Notes: generated by a model not told the origin, from the letters alone. A stretch of DNA of 64,000 nucleotides from Microbispora hainanensis (GCF_036186745.1 NZ_CP108086.1:8246001-8310000); one strand, 5' to 3'; shown: positions 33,275 to 44,895, numbered from the stretch's first letter. Numbers and translations: made by a program.

Positions 33275-34017
33275 CGACCGTCGCGCACACAGGCGCACCG
33301 CTGATCGCGGTGGCGCACGGGTCCCGCGACCCGCGCGCCGCCGCGACCGTGGAGGCGCTCCTCGACGGCGTACGGCAGGCTCGGCCCGGCCTGGACGTCC
33401 GCGCCGCCTATCTCGACCACGCCACGCCGTCGCTGCCACAGGCGTTGTCGGGGCTGGACGAGGCCGTCGTGCTCCCCCTGCTGCTCACCGCCGCCTACCA
33501 CAGCCGGGTGGACATCCCGGCGGCGCTGCGGGAGGCCGCCGGCCGTACGCCGCTGCTGCGGGCCGTCTGCGGCCCCACCCTCGGCCCCCACCCGCTGCTC
33601 GTACGCGCACTCGAACGCCGCCTCGCCGAGGCCGGCGTGGAGATCGGCGACCCGGACACCGCGGTGGTGCTCGTCTCGGCCGGCTCCAGCGACCGCCGGG
33701 CGAACGCGACGATCGCCGCCGTCGCCCGCGAGTGGGCGCGCACCCGCCCCTGGTGGTCGGTCAGCGCCGCCTACGCCTCGGCCGCCGCGCCCACCCCTCG
33801 GGACGAGGTCGTACGGCTGACGCGCGCGGGCGCCCCGAAGGTCGTGGTGGCGCCCTACCTGCTGGCTCCCGGCTACTTCGCCGACATGGTGGAGCGCGAC
33901 ACCCTGGAGGCCGGGGCACACGCCGTGGCCGCCGTCCTCGGGCCCGCTCCCGAACTGGTCACGCTCCTGCTCGAACGCCACGCCCAGGCCGTACGCGCCG
34001 CCTCCGCGGCCGCCTGA
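33271..34017 (+). CDS. Sirohydrochlorin chelatase (CbiX/SirB family)
   Basis: This protein has 248 residues with two chelatase half-domains. The metal and tetrapyrrole side chains are in the AVAHGSRDPRA block (about 12-22) and PLLLTAAYHSRVDIPAAL. The second half has VLVSAGSSDRRAN and APYLLAPGYFADMVERD. It inserts iron into sirohydrochlorin to make siroheme, the cofactor of the sulfite reductase two genes upstream. The GTG start overlaps the cysH stop. Confidence 0.88.
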   Translation: MTTVAHTGAPLIAVAHGSRDPRAAATVEALLDGVRQARPGLDVRAAYLDHATPSLPQALSGLDEAVVLPLLLTAAYHSRVDIPAALREAAGRTPLLRAVCGPTLGPHPLLVRALERRLAEAGVEIGDPDTAVVLVSAGSSDRRANATIAAVAREWARTRPWWSVSAAYASAAAPTPRDEVVRLTRAGAPKVVVAPYLLAPGYFADMVERDTLEAGAHAVAAVLGPAPELVTLLLERHAQAVRAASAAA

Positions 34018-34031
34018 CGGAACGCCCCAGG

Positions 34032-34919
34032 CTAGGCGAAAAGGTCGTCGGCCGAGGTGACGGTGGCGGCCCTGCGGACCCAGATGCCGAGCTGGCTCAG
34101 GTCCTCACACCCGCGGATCCGCTCACGCGCTTCGTCGGAGATCTCCAGACCACGGGCGTCGAGCACCGCCAGAATCGAGTTGATCTCGCCCTCCGCGCGG
34201 CCTTCCTCACGGCCCTCCTCACGGCCTTTGTCGACCCAGTGGGAGAAGTACTTCTCGCCGAGGTAGTCGAAGTCCTGAATGGTGCTCACCATCTCCTCCA
34301 GACGCTTAGCGGTTACTTCCGGTAGCGAGCCGAACACGTGGTTCAAATATAATCTGACCCGATCCTCATCCAGGGCCTCCAGCCCTGCCAGCATCGCCTC
34401 CAGCACCTGCTCGCTCTCGGCCTCGTCGGAGTGCGCCACGGCCGACAGCACCGCGAGTTCGGGGCAGGCGCGGGCCTGCTCGGGGTCGGTGATCAGGGGC
34501 ATGCGGCCGGGGTGGATCGGCAGCGGGACGATGACGCCGTTCGGGCCCAGCCGGATCGCCTTCTCACACCAGCGGGCCATCGACCGGTCCGGGCAGATGA
34601 CCAGCAGCGCGGCGTCGCACTTGTGCTGCGATCGCAACGTCGTGACGTAGACCGGCCAGCTGAACCTCTTGGCGGCGTCCCGTCCGAGCTGCACCTCCAC
34701 GATCACGGCCAGGAGCGCCGTTCCGTTCTTGTCCCGCACGACCACCACCGAGTCGGCTCGGTGCTCGATCGGTCCCGGCTGGGTGCAGTCGGCCGCCTCG
34801 ACGCGAGCGGCGGCAAAGGGCGGCACCCGCATCCCGGTGACGCAGCGGAGCAGCTCAAGTGCGGTCTCCGGCCGGTTGCGGATGAGCTCGATCGGCATTT
34901 CGTGATCAATACCAGGCAT
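34032..34919 (-). CDS. Rpn/YhgA-like PD-(D/E)XK superfamily protein
   Basis: This 295-residue protein has a nuclease-like core with SVVVVRD...LAVIVEVQLGRD, in which the EVQ fits the D-ExK-type active site (Q in place of K). A helical region and the charged GREEGREEGRAEG tail are typical of the Rpn/DUF4351-like proteins that spread through actinobacteria and cyanobacteria. Such proteins are linked to recombination-promoting nuclease activity, and often to nothing known. Its third-position GC is a little lower than its neighbours', and it is isolated between convergent and divergent genes, which hints at transfer. Confidence 0.65.
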   Translation of the reverse strand: MPGIDHEMPIELIRNRPETALELLRCVTGMRVPPFAAARVEAADCTQPGPIEHRADSVVVVRDKNGTALLAVIVEVQLGRDAAKRFSWPVYVTTLRSQHKCDAALLVICPDRSMARWCEKAIRLGPNGVIVPLPIHPGRMPLITDPEQARACPELAVLSAVAHSDEAESEQVLEAMLAGLEALDEDRVRLYLNHVFGSLPEVTAKRLEEMVSTIQDFDYLGEKYFSHWVDKGREEGREEGRAEGEINSILAVLDARGLEISDEARERIRGCEDLSQLGIWVRRAATVTSADDLFA

Positions 34920-35108
34920 GGCCGAGATATTACGTACGGCAGTCGTTCAATTACACAGAGTTCGCAAAAATGGCGGCGATTGTCGGCTATTAGATCTCGA
35001 CGGAGTTTCCCGGTTCGCGTCAGGACGTGCTCGTTCAGTGTTGTGACCGGCAGTGTTCACGGGGTTAACCGGTGGACCGAGTCTTCGCGGGGCTTGTAGG
35101 TTCCCGGC

Positions 35109-35582
35109 GTGACCGATGACGGCAGGACCTTGATCCGAATCGCGGAGGAAGCGGACGCTGCTGTGATCGCGCGGATCCACATGACCTCCCGGTCGGCGAC
35201 CATGCCCTACCTCCCTCCGCAGAAGCGCAGTCACGAGCAGGTGACCGGGTGGGTCCAGGACGTCGTGCTCAAACGGTGTCGCACGTGGGTCGCCGTGCGT
35301 GACGCGGAGATCATCGGCTATGCGGCCCTCGACGGCGACATGCTCGAAGACCTCTATCTGCGCCCGGACGTCCGCCGGCAGGGAGTCGGCACGCTGCTGC
35401 TCGACGAGGTCAGGCGGCACAGCCCCGACGGGGTGTCGTTGCACGTCTTCCAGCAGAACACCGATGCCCGCGCGTTCTACGAGAGCCACGGTTTCACCGT
35501 CCTCGACACCAGCGACGGTGATCGCAACATGGAGAACCTGCCCGACATGACGCTTCGCTGGACGCCCGACAGCAGCCGGTGA
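35109..35582 (+). CDS. GNAT-family N-acetyltransferase
   Basis: This 157-residue single GNAT domain has the acetyl-CoA loop DLYLRPDVRRQGVGTLLLDEV (motif A), followed by FYESHGFTVLDTSDGDRN (motif B). The substrate is unknown. It starts with GTG and ends 41 bp from a convergent gene. Confidence 0.88.
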   Translation: MTDDGRTLIRIAEEADAAVIARIHMTSRSATMPYLPPQKRSHEQVTGWVQDVVLKRCRTWVAVRDAEIIGYAALDGDMLEDLYLRPDVRRQGVGTLLLDEVRRHSPDGVSLHVFQQNTDARAFYESHGFTVLDTSDGDRNMENLPDMTLRWTPDSSR

Positions 35583-35623
35583 TCCGCACCGGCCAGACGT
35601 GGCTCACAGCGCGGCTGAGAGCA

Positions 35624-36397
35624 CTAACCCTGCGGGGATGGGGGCTCCTCGCCGGGCTGGTCGCACGCCGACGACAGGATCTCCCGCCCGTCCGGCCTGC
35701 GGATGACGATGTCTCCTTGGCAGACGCTGGGCGAGCCCGCGCCGACGACGGCGAACGCCTCCCGGATCGTCACCCTGGCGTCGGTGCGGTATTCGCCGGT
35801 CTCGCCGACGATGCGCGCGGCGTCGTCCGCATCGACCGCACCATGACCGTCCACCACGCTGCCCGGCGGAATCACCGCCACATGGAACTCGTCGCGTCCT
35901 GACGGCACCCGCCCATCCTGATCGGTCCAGGAGCGCAGGTGGTCGACGTGGTCGTCCTGGATTCCACAGGGTCCCTGATCGACCAGCACCCCCTCGTGCC
36001 AGACGAACGCGTAGGACGGCGTGCGGCACTCGACCTGGATGTTCACCGAATCAGCCTGGACGGCGACCCTGAACGGCACCTTGCGCCCGCCAGCCGTGAT
36101 CTCCTCGTCCAGGAGCACCCGGTCGCTCGTCAGGTAGGTCACATCCTGGGTCGGCGAAGGGCCGGCCGCGGTGGCGGCGTCGGGGGCGTCGGCCGGCGAG
36201 ATCGTCATCGTACGCGGTGAGGTCGCCACCATCACCACAGTGGCCAGTCCGGCGGCCACCGCCGCCCCCGCGACGCCGCGACGGCGCCGGATGCGCCGCA
36301 CCCTCCGGTCGACGTCGGCCAGGGTGACGCCCGCGCCTCCCCCCGTGGACGCATCTCGGGCGAGCAGGTCACGCAGGTCGTTATCGGTCATCGTCAT
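35624..36397 (-). CDS. Membrane-anchored protein, likely partner (anti-sigma-type) of SigE-family factor
   Basis: This 257-residue protein has a cytoplasmic N-terminus (MTMTDNDLRDLLARDAST...), a basic RRIRRRRG stop, one membrane helix at about 40-60, and an outer domain of about 195 residues with four cysteines. It lies one base after the sigma factor stop, so the pair is co-translated. The layout (short inner segment of about 35 residues, one helix, outer sensor) is what one expects from an anti-sigma factor, but no zinc HxxxCxxC motif is seen. Confidence 0.6.
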   Translation of the reverse strand: MTMTDNDLRDLLARDASTGGGAGVTLADVDRRVRRIRRRRGVAGAAVAAGLATVVMVATSPRTMTISPADAPDAATAAGPSPTQDVTYLTSDRVLLDEEITAGGRKVPFRVAVQADSVNIQVECRTPSYAFVWHEGVLVDQGPCGIQDDHVDHLRSWTDQDGRVPSGRDEFHVAVIPPGSVVDGHGAVDADDAARIVGETGEYRTDARVTIREAFAVVGAGSPSVCQGDIVIRRPDGREILSSACDQPGEEPPSPQG

Positions 36398-36398
36398 G

Positions 36399-36896
36399 TC
36401 AGCCCTCCAGGCTCATCGCGGAGCGGGCGGCGGAATCGACACGCAGCCTGGCCAGCGCCCTGCTCGCCTGACTTCGAACGGTGGCGGCCGAGCAGCCCAG
36501 GATTTCCGCGATCTGGGCGTCGCCCAGATCGGCGAAGTAACGCAGCACGATCACGGCGCGCTGTTTCGGCGGCAGGCAGGTGAGGGCCTGCCGTACGGCG
36601 TCGCGGGAGCCGAGCAGGTCGGCCGGGTCGCCGACGGCCGGTTCCGGCAGCACGTCGACCGGCTGCTCGCCGCGCCAGCGTCGGCGCCACCAGGAGGCGT
36701 GGGTGTTGGTCAGGATGCGGTAGACGTACGGGTCGGGGTTCTCGCCGACCCTGCGCCAGGCCAGCCACGCTTTGGCCAGCGCCGTCTGGAGCAGGTCCTC
36801 GGCGGTGGCCCAGTCACGGCAGAGCAGGTAGGCCGTCCGCAGCAGTCGCTCCGAGCGCTGCTCGACATAGCGCTCGAAGTCGGCCCGGTCGCGCAT
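36399..36896 (-). CDS. SigE-family ECF RNA polymerase sigma factor
   Basis: This 165-residue protein has region 2 (DFERYVEQRSERLLRTAYLLC...DLLQTALAKAW) and region 4 (LPPKQRAVIVLRYFADLGDAQIAEILGCSAATVRSQASRAL) with the expected spacing. It has no C-terminal extension. By family it belongs to the actinobacterial SigE subfamily, which respond to envelope stress. Its stop is one base before the membrane partner. Confidence 0.92.
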   Translation of the reverse strand: MRDRADFERYVEQRSERLLRTAYLLCRDWATAEDLLQTALAKAWLAWRRVGENPDPYVYRILTNTHASWWRRRWRGEQPVDVLPEPAVGDPADLLGSRDAVRQALTCLPPKQRAVIVLRYFADLGDAQIAEILGCSAATVRSQASRALARLRVDSAARSAMSLEG

Positions 36897-37017
36897 GTGC
36901 GGCCCCCAGGTTCTCGGTGATCCCTTGGTGAACGGTCACCGATGACTACGCCCTGGGAACGTCCCGATGTTGCCTCGGGGGGCCATCCGGCCGGCGCGGG
37001 CCGGAAAGTCGGCTCGA

Positions 37018-37710
37018 TCAGTGCAGGCCGCGGTGGCGGCGTCGGTGGTGGTGGTGGATCTCGTATCCGCTGAAGCCCGGGCGCTGGCGGCGTTCCTGCC
37101 ACCACTCGCTCCAGGCGAACCAGCCGCGCTTGACCGGCGCGGCGTGCGAGTCGCCGATGATCTTCACGTCGCCCATCAGCACGTACGCCGTGACCCTGAC
37201 GACGGGGGCGGACCGGCCTCGGGGCGCCTCGATCACCTGGACCTTCTTGTCCCCCATGATCGTGATTCCGGAGAGCTCGACGTCGACGCCGTCCGGCACG
37301 ATGATCCTGATGTCGCCCATCACGCACGCGGCGACGATGTCCACCTCACGCCCACGCACCTCGGCCTGACGCAGGTCGAGGACCACGTCGCCCATGACGG
37401 AGACCGCGCCGATGCCGTCGTCGATCCGCCATGTGCCGGTCCTCTTGGCGTCGCCCAGCACCGCGACGATCCACTTGCGCGTCCTGCCCTGCGGGGCGGC
37501 CGGTACGGCGGGCCGGGGCCCGGGAACGCCTCCCGGCAGGTCGGCGGTGATCTGGGCGAGCTCTCCGTGGGTCTGCGCCAGATAGGCGGCCTCGGTCCGC
37601 TCGGTCAGCTCCGCGAGGGTCAGCCGTCCCTCGGCGGAGGCCACGCGCAGCTGCTCCACCACGGCCTCGCGTTCGGCGTCGGATGCCCGCATACCACCCG
37701 GATCGTTCAC
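37018..37710 (-). CDS. DUF1707 (SHOCT-like) and LiaF-type protein
   Basis: This protein has about 230 residues. DUF1707 lies at the N-terminus (MRASDAEREAVVEQLRVASAEGRLTLAELTER), and a LiaF-like beta domain follows (VSVMGDVVLDLRQAEV...). The tail is His/Arg-rich (HHHHRRRHRG). Starts considered are GTG at 37710 (chosen), GTG at 37719 and ATG at 37692. No membrane helix is seen. It is probably cytoplasmic and stress-related; the role is unknown. Confidence 0.75.
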   Translation of the reverse strand: MNDPGGMRASDAEREAVVEQLRVASAEGRLTLAELTERTEAAYLAQTHGELAQITADLPGGVPGPRPAVPAAPQGRTRKWIVAVLGDAKRTGTWRIDDGIGAVSVMGDVVLDLRQAEVRGREVDIVAACVMGDIRIIVPDGVDVELSGITIMGDKKVQVIEAPRGRSAPVVRVTAYVLMGDVKIIGDSHAAPVKRGWFAWSEWWQERRQRPGFSGYEIHHHHRRRHRGLH

Positions 37711-37866
37711 GCCCTTCACCGTATCCCGGGCCGGTCCCGCTCGCCCTCCTCCCTGGGAACGATCCTGCGCCGATCCTGGGAGCGGTCCTGGGACCGACCC
37801 AGGAGACGAACCGGAGAGACGATCCCTGCGGACGATGCTCGGAAGAGGCTGTGTGAGCATGGAATC

Positions 37867-39447
37867 GTGACCCGCAGCAGGTTATTGGAAGCGGTAGCGG
37901 GAGGGGACGTCGCGCGGGTGGCGGCGATGCTGCACCCGGACACCGCCGTGAACCCCGCTCAGGGGACGACGCCGCTCTACCGGGCGGCCGTCGGCGGTCA
38001 CCACGACATCGTCAGGCTGCTCCTGGAATATGGCGCCGACCCGGACCAGCCGAGCGGAGGGCACGAGGAGGGCCTTCCGCTCTGCGCGGCGGCGTGCTGG
38101 AACCATGCCGAGACCGTCCAGGCGCTGCTCGACGGCGGCGCCGATCCCGACGCGGCGGAGGAGGGCGGCTGGACGCCTCTGCTGTGGGCCGCGGCCAACG
38201 GCAACCTGGAGTCGGCCGACATCCTGCTCGACGCCGGGGCCGATCCCGGCCGGGCCGACGACGACGGCGACACCCCGCTGACGCTGGCCACGATCTTCGG
38301 GGCGTACGGGATCGTCTGGTCCCTGCTGGAGCACGGCGCCGACCCGTCCGCGCCGGGCTGGGACGGCATGACCCCGCTGGAGATCGCCGCGCGGCTGGCG
38401 GCGGTGGACGTCGAAGCCGTGCTGCGCGAGGAGGTCTCCAGGAGGGTGGAGGGCGAGCACACGGTGCTGGTGGCCCACGCCTCCGCCGCGGACGGCACCC
38501 GGCGGGTCGCGGTCGAGGCGCGTGGCACCGGCGTCGACTACTCGATCAGCCGCCAGCAGGGGCACGCCGCGATCGCGACGGTCCTGGAGGCGGCTCTCGG
38601 TCTGCGTCCGCCCCCGGACGTACTGCTCAGGCGCGTGCTGCCCTACCGCGACCTGGACGAGGACGACGAGACGTGGTGGGCGGCCGTCCACGCGCTCCAG
38701 TCCCGCCACGACGAGGAGACGTTCCTGGCGCTGGCCCGGCTGTGCGAGAGCGACGACCCGGTGGAGCGGGAGTTCGGCGTGGACGCGCTCGCGCAGTTCG
38801 GCCGCGTGACGGGCGTCGGCGGGCAGGCGGCGCTCGGGAGGCGGCCGGGGCTCGACGGACAGCCGGGGCCCGCCGGGGAGACAGGGCTCGGCGCGGAGAC
38901 AGGGCTCGGCGCGGACGCGGCGCACGACCCCTACCAGGACCGCGTCCTGGAGATCCTGCGCGACCTGGCCCGGCACGAGACCGAGCCCGCGGTCGTCGAG
39001 GCGCTGCTCCGCGCGTTCGGCCACCAGACCGACGAATGGGCGCTCCCCGAGGTGCTCAAGCTCGTCAACACCCCGGGCCGGGAGCCCACGGTCCACGATC
39101 CCATGGCACTCGCCGCGGTCCTGCCTCCGGACGACGAGGACGGGCTGGCCGCGCTGATCAGGCTGAGCCGGTGCGCCGACGACGAGGTGCGCGACTGGGC
39201 CACGATGGGCATCGCGGGACTGCCCGCCGACACCGAGCCCATCAGGGACGCCCTGGTCTCCCGGCTGACCGACCGCGATCTGACGACGGTGGCCGAGGCC
39301 GCGCGGGGCCTGGCCGGGCGCGGGGACCGGCGCGCGATCGAGGGCGTCCACCGGGTGCTCAGCGAGGCGGGGGCCGACCAGGACTACGCCCGCGACCTCG
39401 CCCTGGAGGCGGCCCAGGAGCTCGGACTGGAGATTACGGGCGCTTGA
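37867..39447 (+). CDS. Ankyrin-repeat and HEAT-like repeat protein
   Basis: This protein has about 526 residues and starts at a GTG. The first about 180 residues are four or five ankyrin repeats (TPLYRAAVGGHHDIVRLLLEYGADP is the clearest). A middle domain at about 190-290 is not recognised. The last about 240 residues are HEAT-like helical repeats (VEREFGVDALAQFG, EVRDWATMGIAGLP). A GLGAETGLGAE linker (about 340) is an internal repeat. Both repeat types are scaffolds for protein binding; a partner is not visible. It is divergent from the DUF1707 gene. Confidence 0.8.
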   Translation: MTRSRLLEAVAGGDVARVAAMLHPDTAVNPAQGTTPLYRAAVGGHHDIVRLLLEYGADPDQPSGGHEEGLPLCAAACWNHAETVQALLDGGADPDAAEEGGWTPLLWAAANGNLESADILLDAGADPGRADDDGDTPLTLATIFGAYGIVWSLLEHGADPSAPGWDGMTPLEIAARLAAVDVEAVLREEVSRRVEGEHTVLVAHASAADGTRRVAVEARGTGVDYSISRQQGHAAIATVLEAALGLRPPPDVLLRRVLPYRDLDEDDETWWAAVHALQSRHDEETFLALARLCESDDPVEREFGVDALAQFGRVTGVGGQAALGRRPGLDGQPGPAGETGLGAETGLGADAAHDPYQDRVLEILRDLARHETEPAVVEALLRAFGHQTDEWALPEVLKLVNTPGREPTVHDPMALAAVLPPDDEDGLAALIRLSRCADDEVRDWATMGIAGLPADTEPIRDALVSRLTDRDLTTVAEAARGLAGRGDRRAIEGVHRVLSEAGADQDYARDLALEAAQELGLEITGA

Positions 39448-39558
39448 CCGTTCGTTGTCCGGTGTTTGTCCCTGCCGCCCGGGATGTTAGAGATGAAGTC
39501 CCGGCATCGTGGACGTCCCGGTATGGACGAGTCCCTGCACTGACCACAGGAGGACCCA

Positions 39559-41169
39559 GTGACCCACGACGTGACCAACCAGGTGCCACCGCTGTCCGGC
39601 CACGACGTCGCGGCCGACAAGGCGCTGCTGGAGGGGCTCGCCAGGGAGGGGGCGGACTGGGCGACCGGGGAGCTGCGCCAGCTCGGCCTGCTGGCCGGTT
39701 CGGCGAAGGCGCAGGAGTGGGGGCGGCTGGCAAACGAGCACCCGCCCGTCCTGTGGACCCACGACCGCTACGGCAACAGGATCGACGAGGTCGAGTTCCA
39801 CCCGGCCTGGCACGAGCTGATGACGGTCGCGGTCGAGAGCGGCGCGCACGCCGCGCCCTGGACGTCGGCCCGGCCCGGTGCGCACGTCGCGAGGGCCGCG
39901 AAGTTCTTCACCTGGTCGCAGGTCGAGGCCGGGCACGGCTGCCCGGTCTCCATGACGTACGCCGCCGTGGCCGCGCTGCGGCACTCTCCGTCGCTGCGCG
40001 CGGAGTGGGAGCCGCTGCTGGCCTCCCGCACGTACGACTTCGGGCTGCGCCCGGCGAAGGACAAGCGCGGCGTGCTGGCCGGGATGGCCATGACCGAGAA
40101 GCAGGGCGGCTCCGACGTGCGGGCCAACACCACCAGGGCCGAGCCGCTGGGCGACGGGAGCTTCGCCCTGACCGGCCACAAGTGGTTCAACTCCGCCCCC
40201 ATGTGCGACGTGTTCCTGGTGCTGGCCCAGGCCCCGGGCGGGCTGTCGTGCTTCCTGCTCCCCCGCGTGCTGCCCGACGGCACCCGCAACGCGATGCGCC
40301 TGATGCGGCTTAAGGACAAGCTCGGCAACCGGTCGAACGCCTCGGCCGAGGTCGAGTACGAGGGCGCGATCGCCTACCTCGTCGGCGAGGAGGGCCGGGG
40401 CGTCCGGACCATCATCGAGATGGTGAACATGACCAGGCTCGACTGCGTGATCGGCTCGGCCGCCGGCATGCGGTACGGCCTGACGCAGGCGCTTCATCAC
40501 GCCCGTCACCGCAGGGCGTTCGGCCGGACGCTGGCCGAGCAGCCGCTGATGCGCTCGGTGCTCGCCGACCTGGCGCTGGAGTCGGAGGCCGCGACCACGC
40601 TCATGATGCGCCTGGCCGGGGCCACCGACCGGGCGATCCGGGGCGACGCGGGCGAGGGCCTGTTCCGCCGGGCCGCCCTCGCCGCCGGCAAATACTGGGT
40701 GTGCAAGCGGGCACCGGTCCACGCGGCCGAGGCGCTGGAGTGCCTGGGCGGCAACGGGTACGTCGAGGAGTCGCAGATGCCCCGGCTGTTCCGGGAGTCG
40801 CCGCTGAACGGCATCTGGGAGGGCTCGGGCAACGTGGCCGCCCTCGACCTGATGCGGGTGATGGCCAGGGAGCCGGAGGCCGTCGAGGCGTTCTTCGCCG
40901 AGGTGGCGCTGGCCCAGGACCGGAGGGTCGCCGACGCGGCCGAGCGGGTGCTGAAGAGGCTCGCCGCGGCGGGCGAGGCCGACGCGCGCCGGGTGGCCGA
41001 GGAGATGACGCTGGTCCTCCAGGCGTCCCTGCTCGTACGGCACGCCCCCGCCGCGGTGGCCGACGCGTTCTGCGCCTCGCGCCTTGCCGGTGACTGGGGA
41101 CGCGCCCTCGGCACGCTGCCCCCCGGCCTCGACCTGGAGGCGATCCTGGAGCGCGCCGCCCCGGCGTGA
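39559..41169 (+). CDS. AidB-like acyl-CoA dehydrogenase
   Basis: This 536-residue flavoprotein has the AidB layout: an N-terminal helical domain, MAMTEKQGGSDVRANTT for FAD, KWFNSAPMCDVFLVLAQ, the MVNMTRLDCVIGSAAGMR segment, and the C-terminal LGGNGYVEESQMPRLFRESPLNGIWEGSGN. E. coli AidB is made in the adaptive response and binds DNA; its natural substrate is unclear. The GTG start follows AGGAGG. It is a single gene. Confidence 0.9.
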   Translation: MTHDVTNQVPPLSGHDVAADKALLEGLAREGADWATGELRQLGLLAGSAKAQEWGRLANEHPPVLWTHDRYGNRIDEVEFHPAWHELMTVAVESGAHAAPWTSARPGAHVARAAKFFTWSQVEAGHGCPVSMTYAAVAALRHSPSLRAEWEPLLASRTYDFGLRPAKDKRGVLAGMAMTEKQGGSDVRANTTRAEPLGDGSFALTGHKWFNSAPMCDVFLVLAQAPGGLSCFLLPRVLPDGTRNAMRLMRLKDKLGNRSNASAEVEYEGAIAYLVGEEGRGVRTIIEMVNMTRLDCVIGSAAGMRYGLTQALHHARHRRAFGRTLAEQPLMRSVLADLALESEAATTLMMRLAGATDRAIRGDAGEGLFRRAALAAGKYWVCKRAPVHAAEALECLGGNGYVEESQMPRLFRESPLNGIWEGSGNVAALDLMRVMAREPEAVEAFFAEVALAQDRRVADAAERVLKRLAAAGEADARRVAEEMTLVLQASLLVRHAPAAVADAFCASRLAGDWGRALGTLPPGLDLEAILERAAPA

Positions 41170-41259
41170 GCCCGCAACCGGCCATGCCGCGGGCCCGGCC
41201 CGTCGCCGGCGGCGTTAAGGTCACTGTGGATAGGCTCCGCTTACTGAAGGGATATCGCC

Positions 41260-41688
41260 ATGGCGACCACTCGTACCGCGACGACGCAGTGGAAGGGCGC
41301 ACTGCTCGACGGTTCGGGCACCGTTTCGCTCGACACCTCCGGGGTCGGCACCTTCGACGTCTCCTGGCCCTCCCGGGCGGAGGCGGCCAACGGCAAGACG
41401 AGCCCGGAGGAGCTGATCGCCGCCGCTCACTCCTCGTGCTTCTCGATGGCCCTGTCCGCGGGGCTGGCCAAGGCCGGCACGCCGCCGCAGTCGCTGGAGA
41501 CCCGCGCGGACGTGACCTTCCAGCCGGGCGAGGGCATCACCGGCATCGTGATCTCCGTCCGCGGGCAGGTGCCCGGAATCTCCGCCGAGGACTTCCAGCA
41601 GGCCGCCGAGACCGCCAAGGCGAACTGCCCGGTGAGCAAGGCGCTCGCCGGCACGACGATCACCCTCAACGCCGAGCTGGTCGGCTGA
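41260..41688 (+). CDS. OsmC-family organic hydroperoxide reductase
   Basis: This 142-residue peroxidase has the two redox cysteines C60 (AHSSCFSMAL) and C123 (ANCPVSKAL). The length fits the OsmC subfamily. It reduces organic peroxides with thiols. A long GC hairpin follows the stop. Confidence 0.92.
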   Translation: MATTRTATTQWKGALLDGSGTVSLDTSGVGTFDVSWPSRAEAANGKTSPEELIAAAHSSCFSMALSAGLAKAGTPPQSLETRADVTFQPGEGITGIVISVRGQVPGISAEDFQQAAETAKANCPVSKALAGTTITLNAELVG

Positions 41689-41696
41689 GCACCAGT

Positions 41697-41733
41697 GGGA
41701 GCCCCCGCCGGACCGGATCCGGCGGGGGCTCCC
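41697..41733 (+). terminator. 16-bp stem terminator after osmC-like gene
   Basis: GGGAGCCCCCGCCGGA (41697-41712) pairs perfectly with 41718-41733 around a 5-base loop, 8 bp after the TGA. No T-run follows, as is common in actinomycetes. Confidence 0.75.
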
Positions 41734-41802
41734 GCGTTCCGGTGCGAGAGCAGCGATCGTCGCGCGTGCACGATTCGCCCGAGCAGTGGAGAATGAGGTT
41801 AC

Positions 41803-43923
<2,121 letters not shown>

Positions 43924-44025
43924 ACCCTCCCCGCCGCCCGGGCGCGCCACACGGCCGTCCCCGCCGGCACGTCTTGACCCCCACCCATAAGGGACATACC
44001 TGCACGCTTCGTTACTCTCTGGCGG

Positions 44026-44895
44026 GTGACCACCACACCAGTGCAGGCCGGTCTGCCGCCGAAACCCCGGGCGGCAGTCGTACGGGACGCCCTCGGGGTC
44101 GGCACTGCCGTCGGCTTGTCGGGCTTCGCGTTCGGCGTGACCTCGGCGGGTGCGGGGATGACCGTCGTCCAGACCTGCGTGCTGTCGCTGTTCGTGTTCA
44201 CCGGGGCGTCCCAGTTCGCGCTGGTGGGCGCGCTCGGCAGCGGCGGCAACCCGCTAGCCGCCGCGGCCGGGGCGCTGCTGCTCGGCGTCCGCAACGCCTT
44301 CTATGGGCTGCGGCTGTCACAGCTGCTCGGGCTCCCCGGATCGGTCCGCCCGCTCGCCGCGCAGTGGGTGATCGACGAAACCTCCGCCGTGGCCCTGGCC
44401 CAGCCCGACCGGCGCCTCGCCCGGCTCGGGTTCACGGTCACCGGGGTCAGCCTGTACGCCGGGTGGAACATCACCACGTTCCTGGGCGCGCTGGGCGCCT
44501 CCGCGCTGGGCGATCCGACGGCGTGGGGGCTCGACGCCGCCGGTCCGGCCGTCTTCCTCGCCCTGCTCCTGCCCATGCTCCGAGGCCGTTCCTCCTCCAG
44601 GCCCGCCGCCGCTTCCCCTGCCGAACCGCCCGATGACGGCGGACCCCGTGGCCGCGCCCGGCCCGGTGTCCACGCGGAACCACGCGATGAGGCGCCCCGC
44701 ACACCGCAGGCGGCCCGAGACCCGCTCGCCCGGCATGCGGAGGCGGTGGTGGCGGTGCTGGCCGTGGTGCTCGCCCTCGCCTGCGTGCCGTTCCTGCCCG
44801 CAGGTGTGCCGGTGCTTGTGGCCGTGCTCGCCGCGCCCGCCGTGCTGGCCGCGTCACGGCTGCTCACCCGCCGTTCGCCCCAAGGAGGACGCTGA
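44026..44895 (+). CDS. azlC: AzlC-family branched-chain amino acid exporter subunit
   Basis: This 289-residue membrane protein has the AzlC pattern (SLFVFTGASQFALVGAL, LLGVRNAFYGLRLS, QWVIDETSAVAL). A hydrophilic insert of about 55 residues (SSRPAAASPAEPPDDGG...) at about 185-240 splits the last helices and is unlike the compact family. It is low-complexity and probably a loop. A GTG start is used. Its TGA overlaps the azlD ATG by one base. Confidence 0.88.
   Translation: MTTTPVQAGLPPKPRAAVVRDALGVGTAVGLSGFAFGVTSAGAGMTVVQTCVLSLFVFTGASQFALVGALGSGGNPLAAAAGALLLGVRNAFYGLRLSQLLGLPGSVRPLAAQWVIDETSAVALAQPDRRLARLGFTVTGVSLYAGWNITTFLGALGASALGDPTAWGLDAAGPAVFLALLLPMLRGRSSSRPAAASPAEPPDDGGPRGRARPGVHAEPRDEAPRTPQAARDPLARHAEAVVAVLAVVLALACVPFLPAGVPVLVAVLAAPAVLAASRLLTRRSPQGGR

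Noticed and set aside
34032..34919. Transposase
   Set aside because: No DDE pattern or inverted repeats; the PD-(D/E)XK-like pattern fits the Rpn-like group better.
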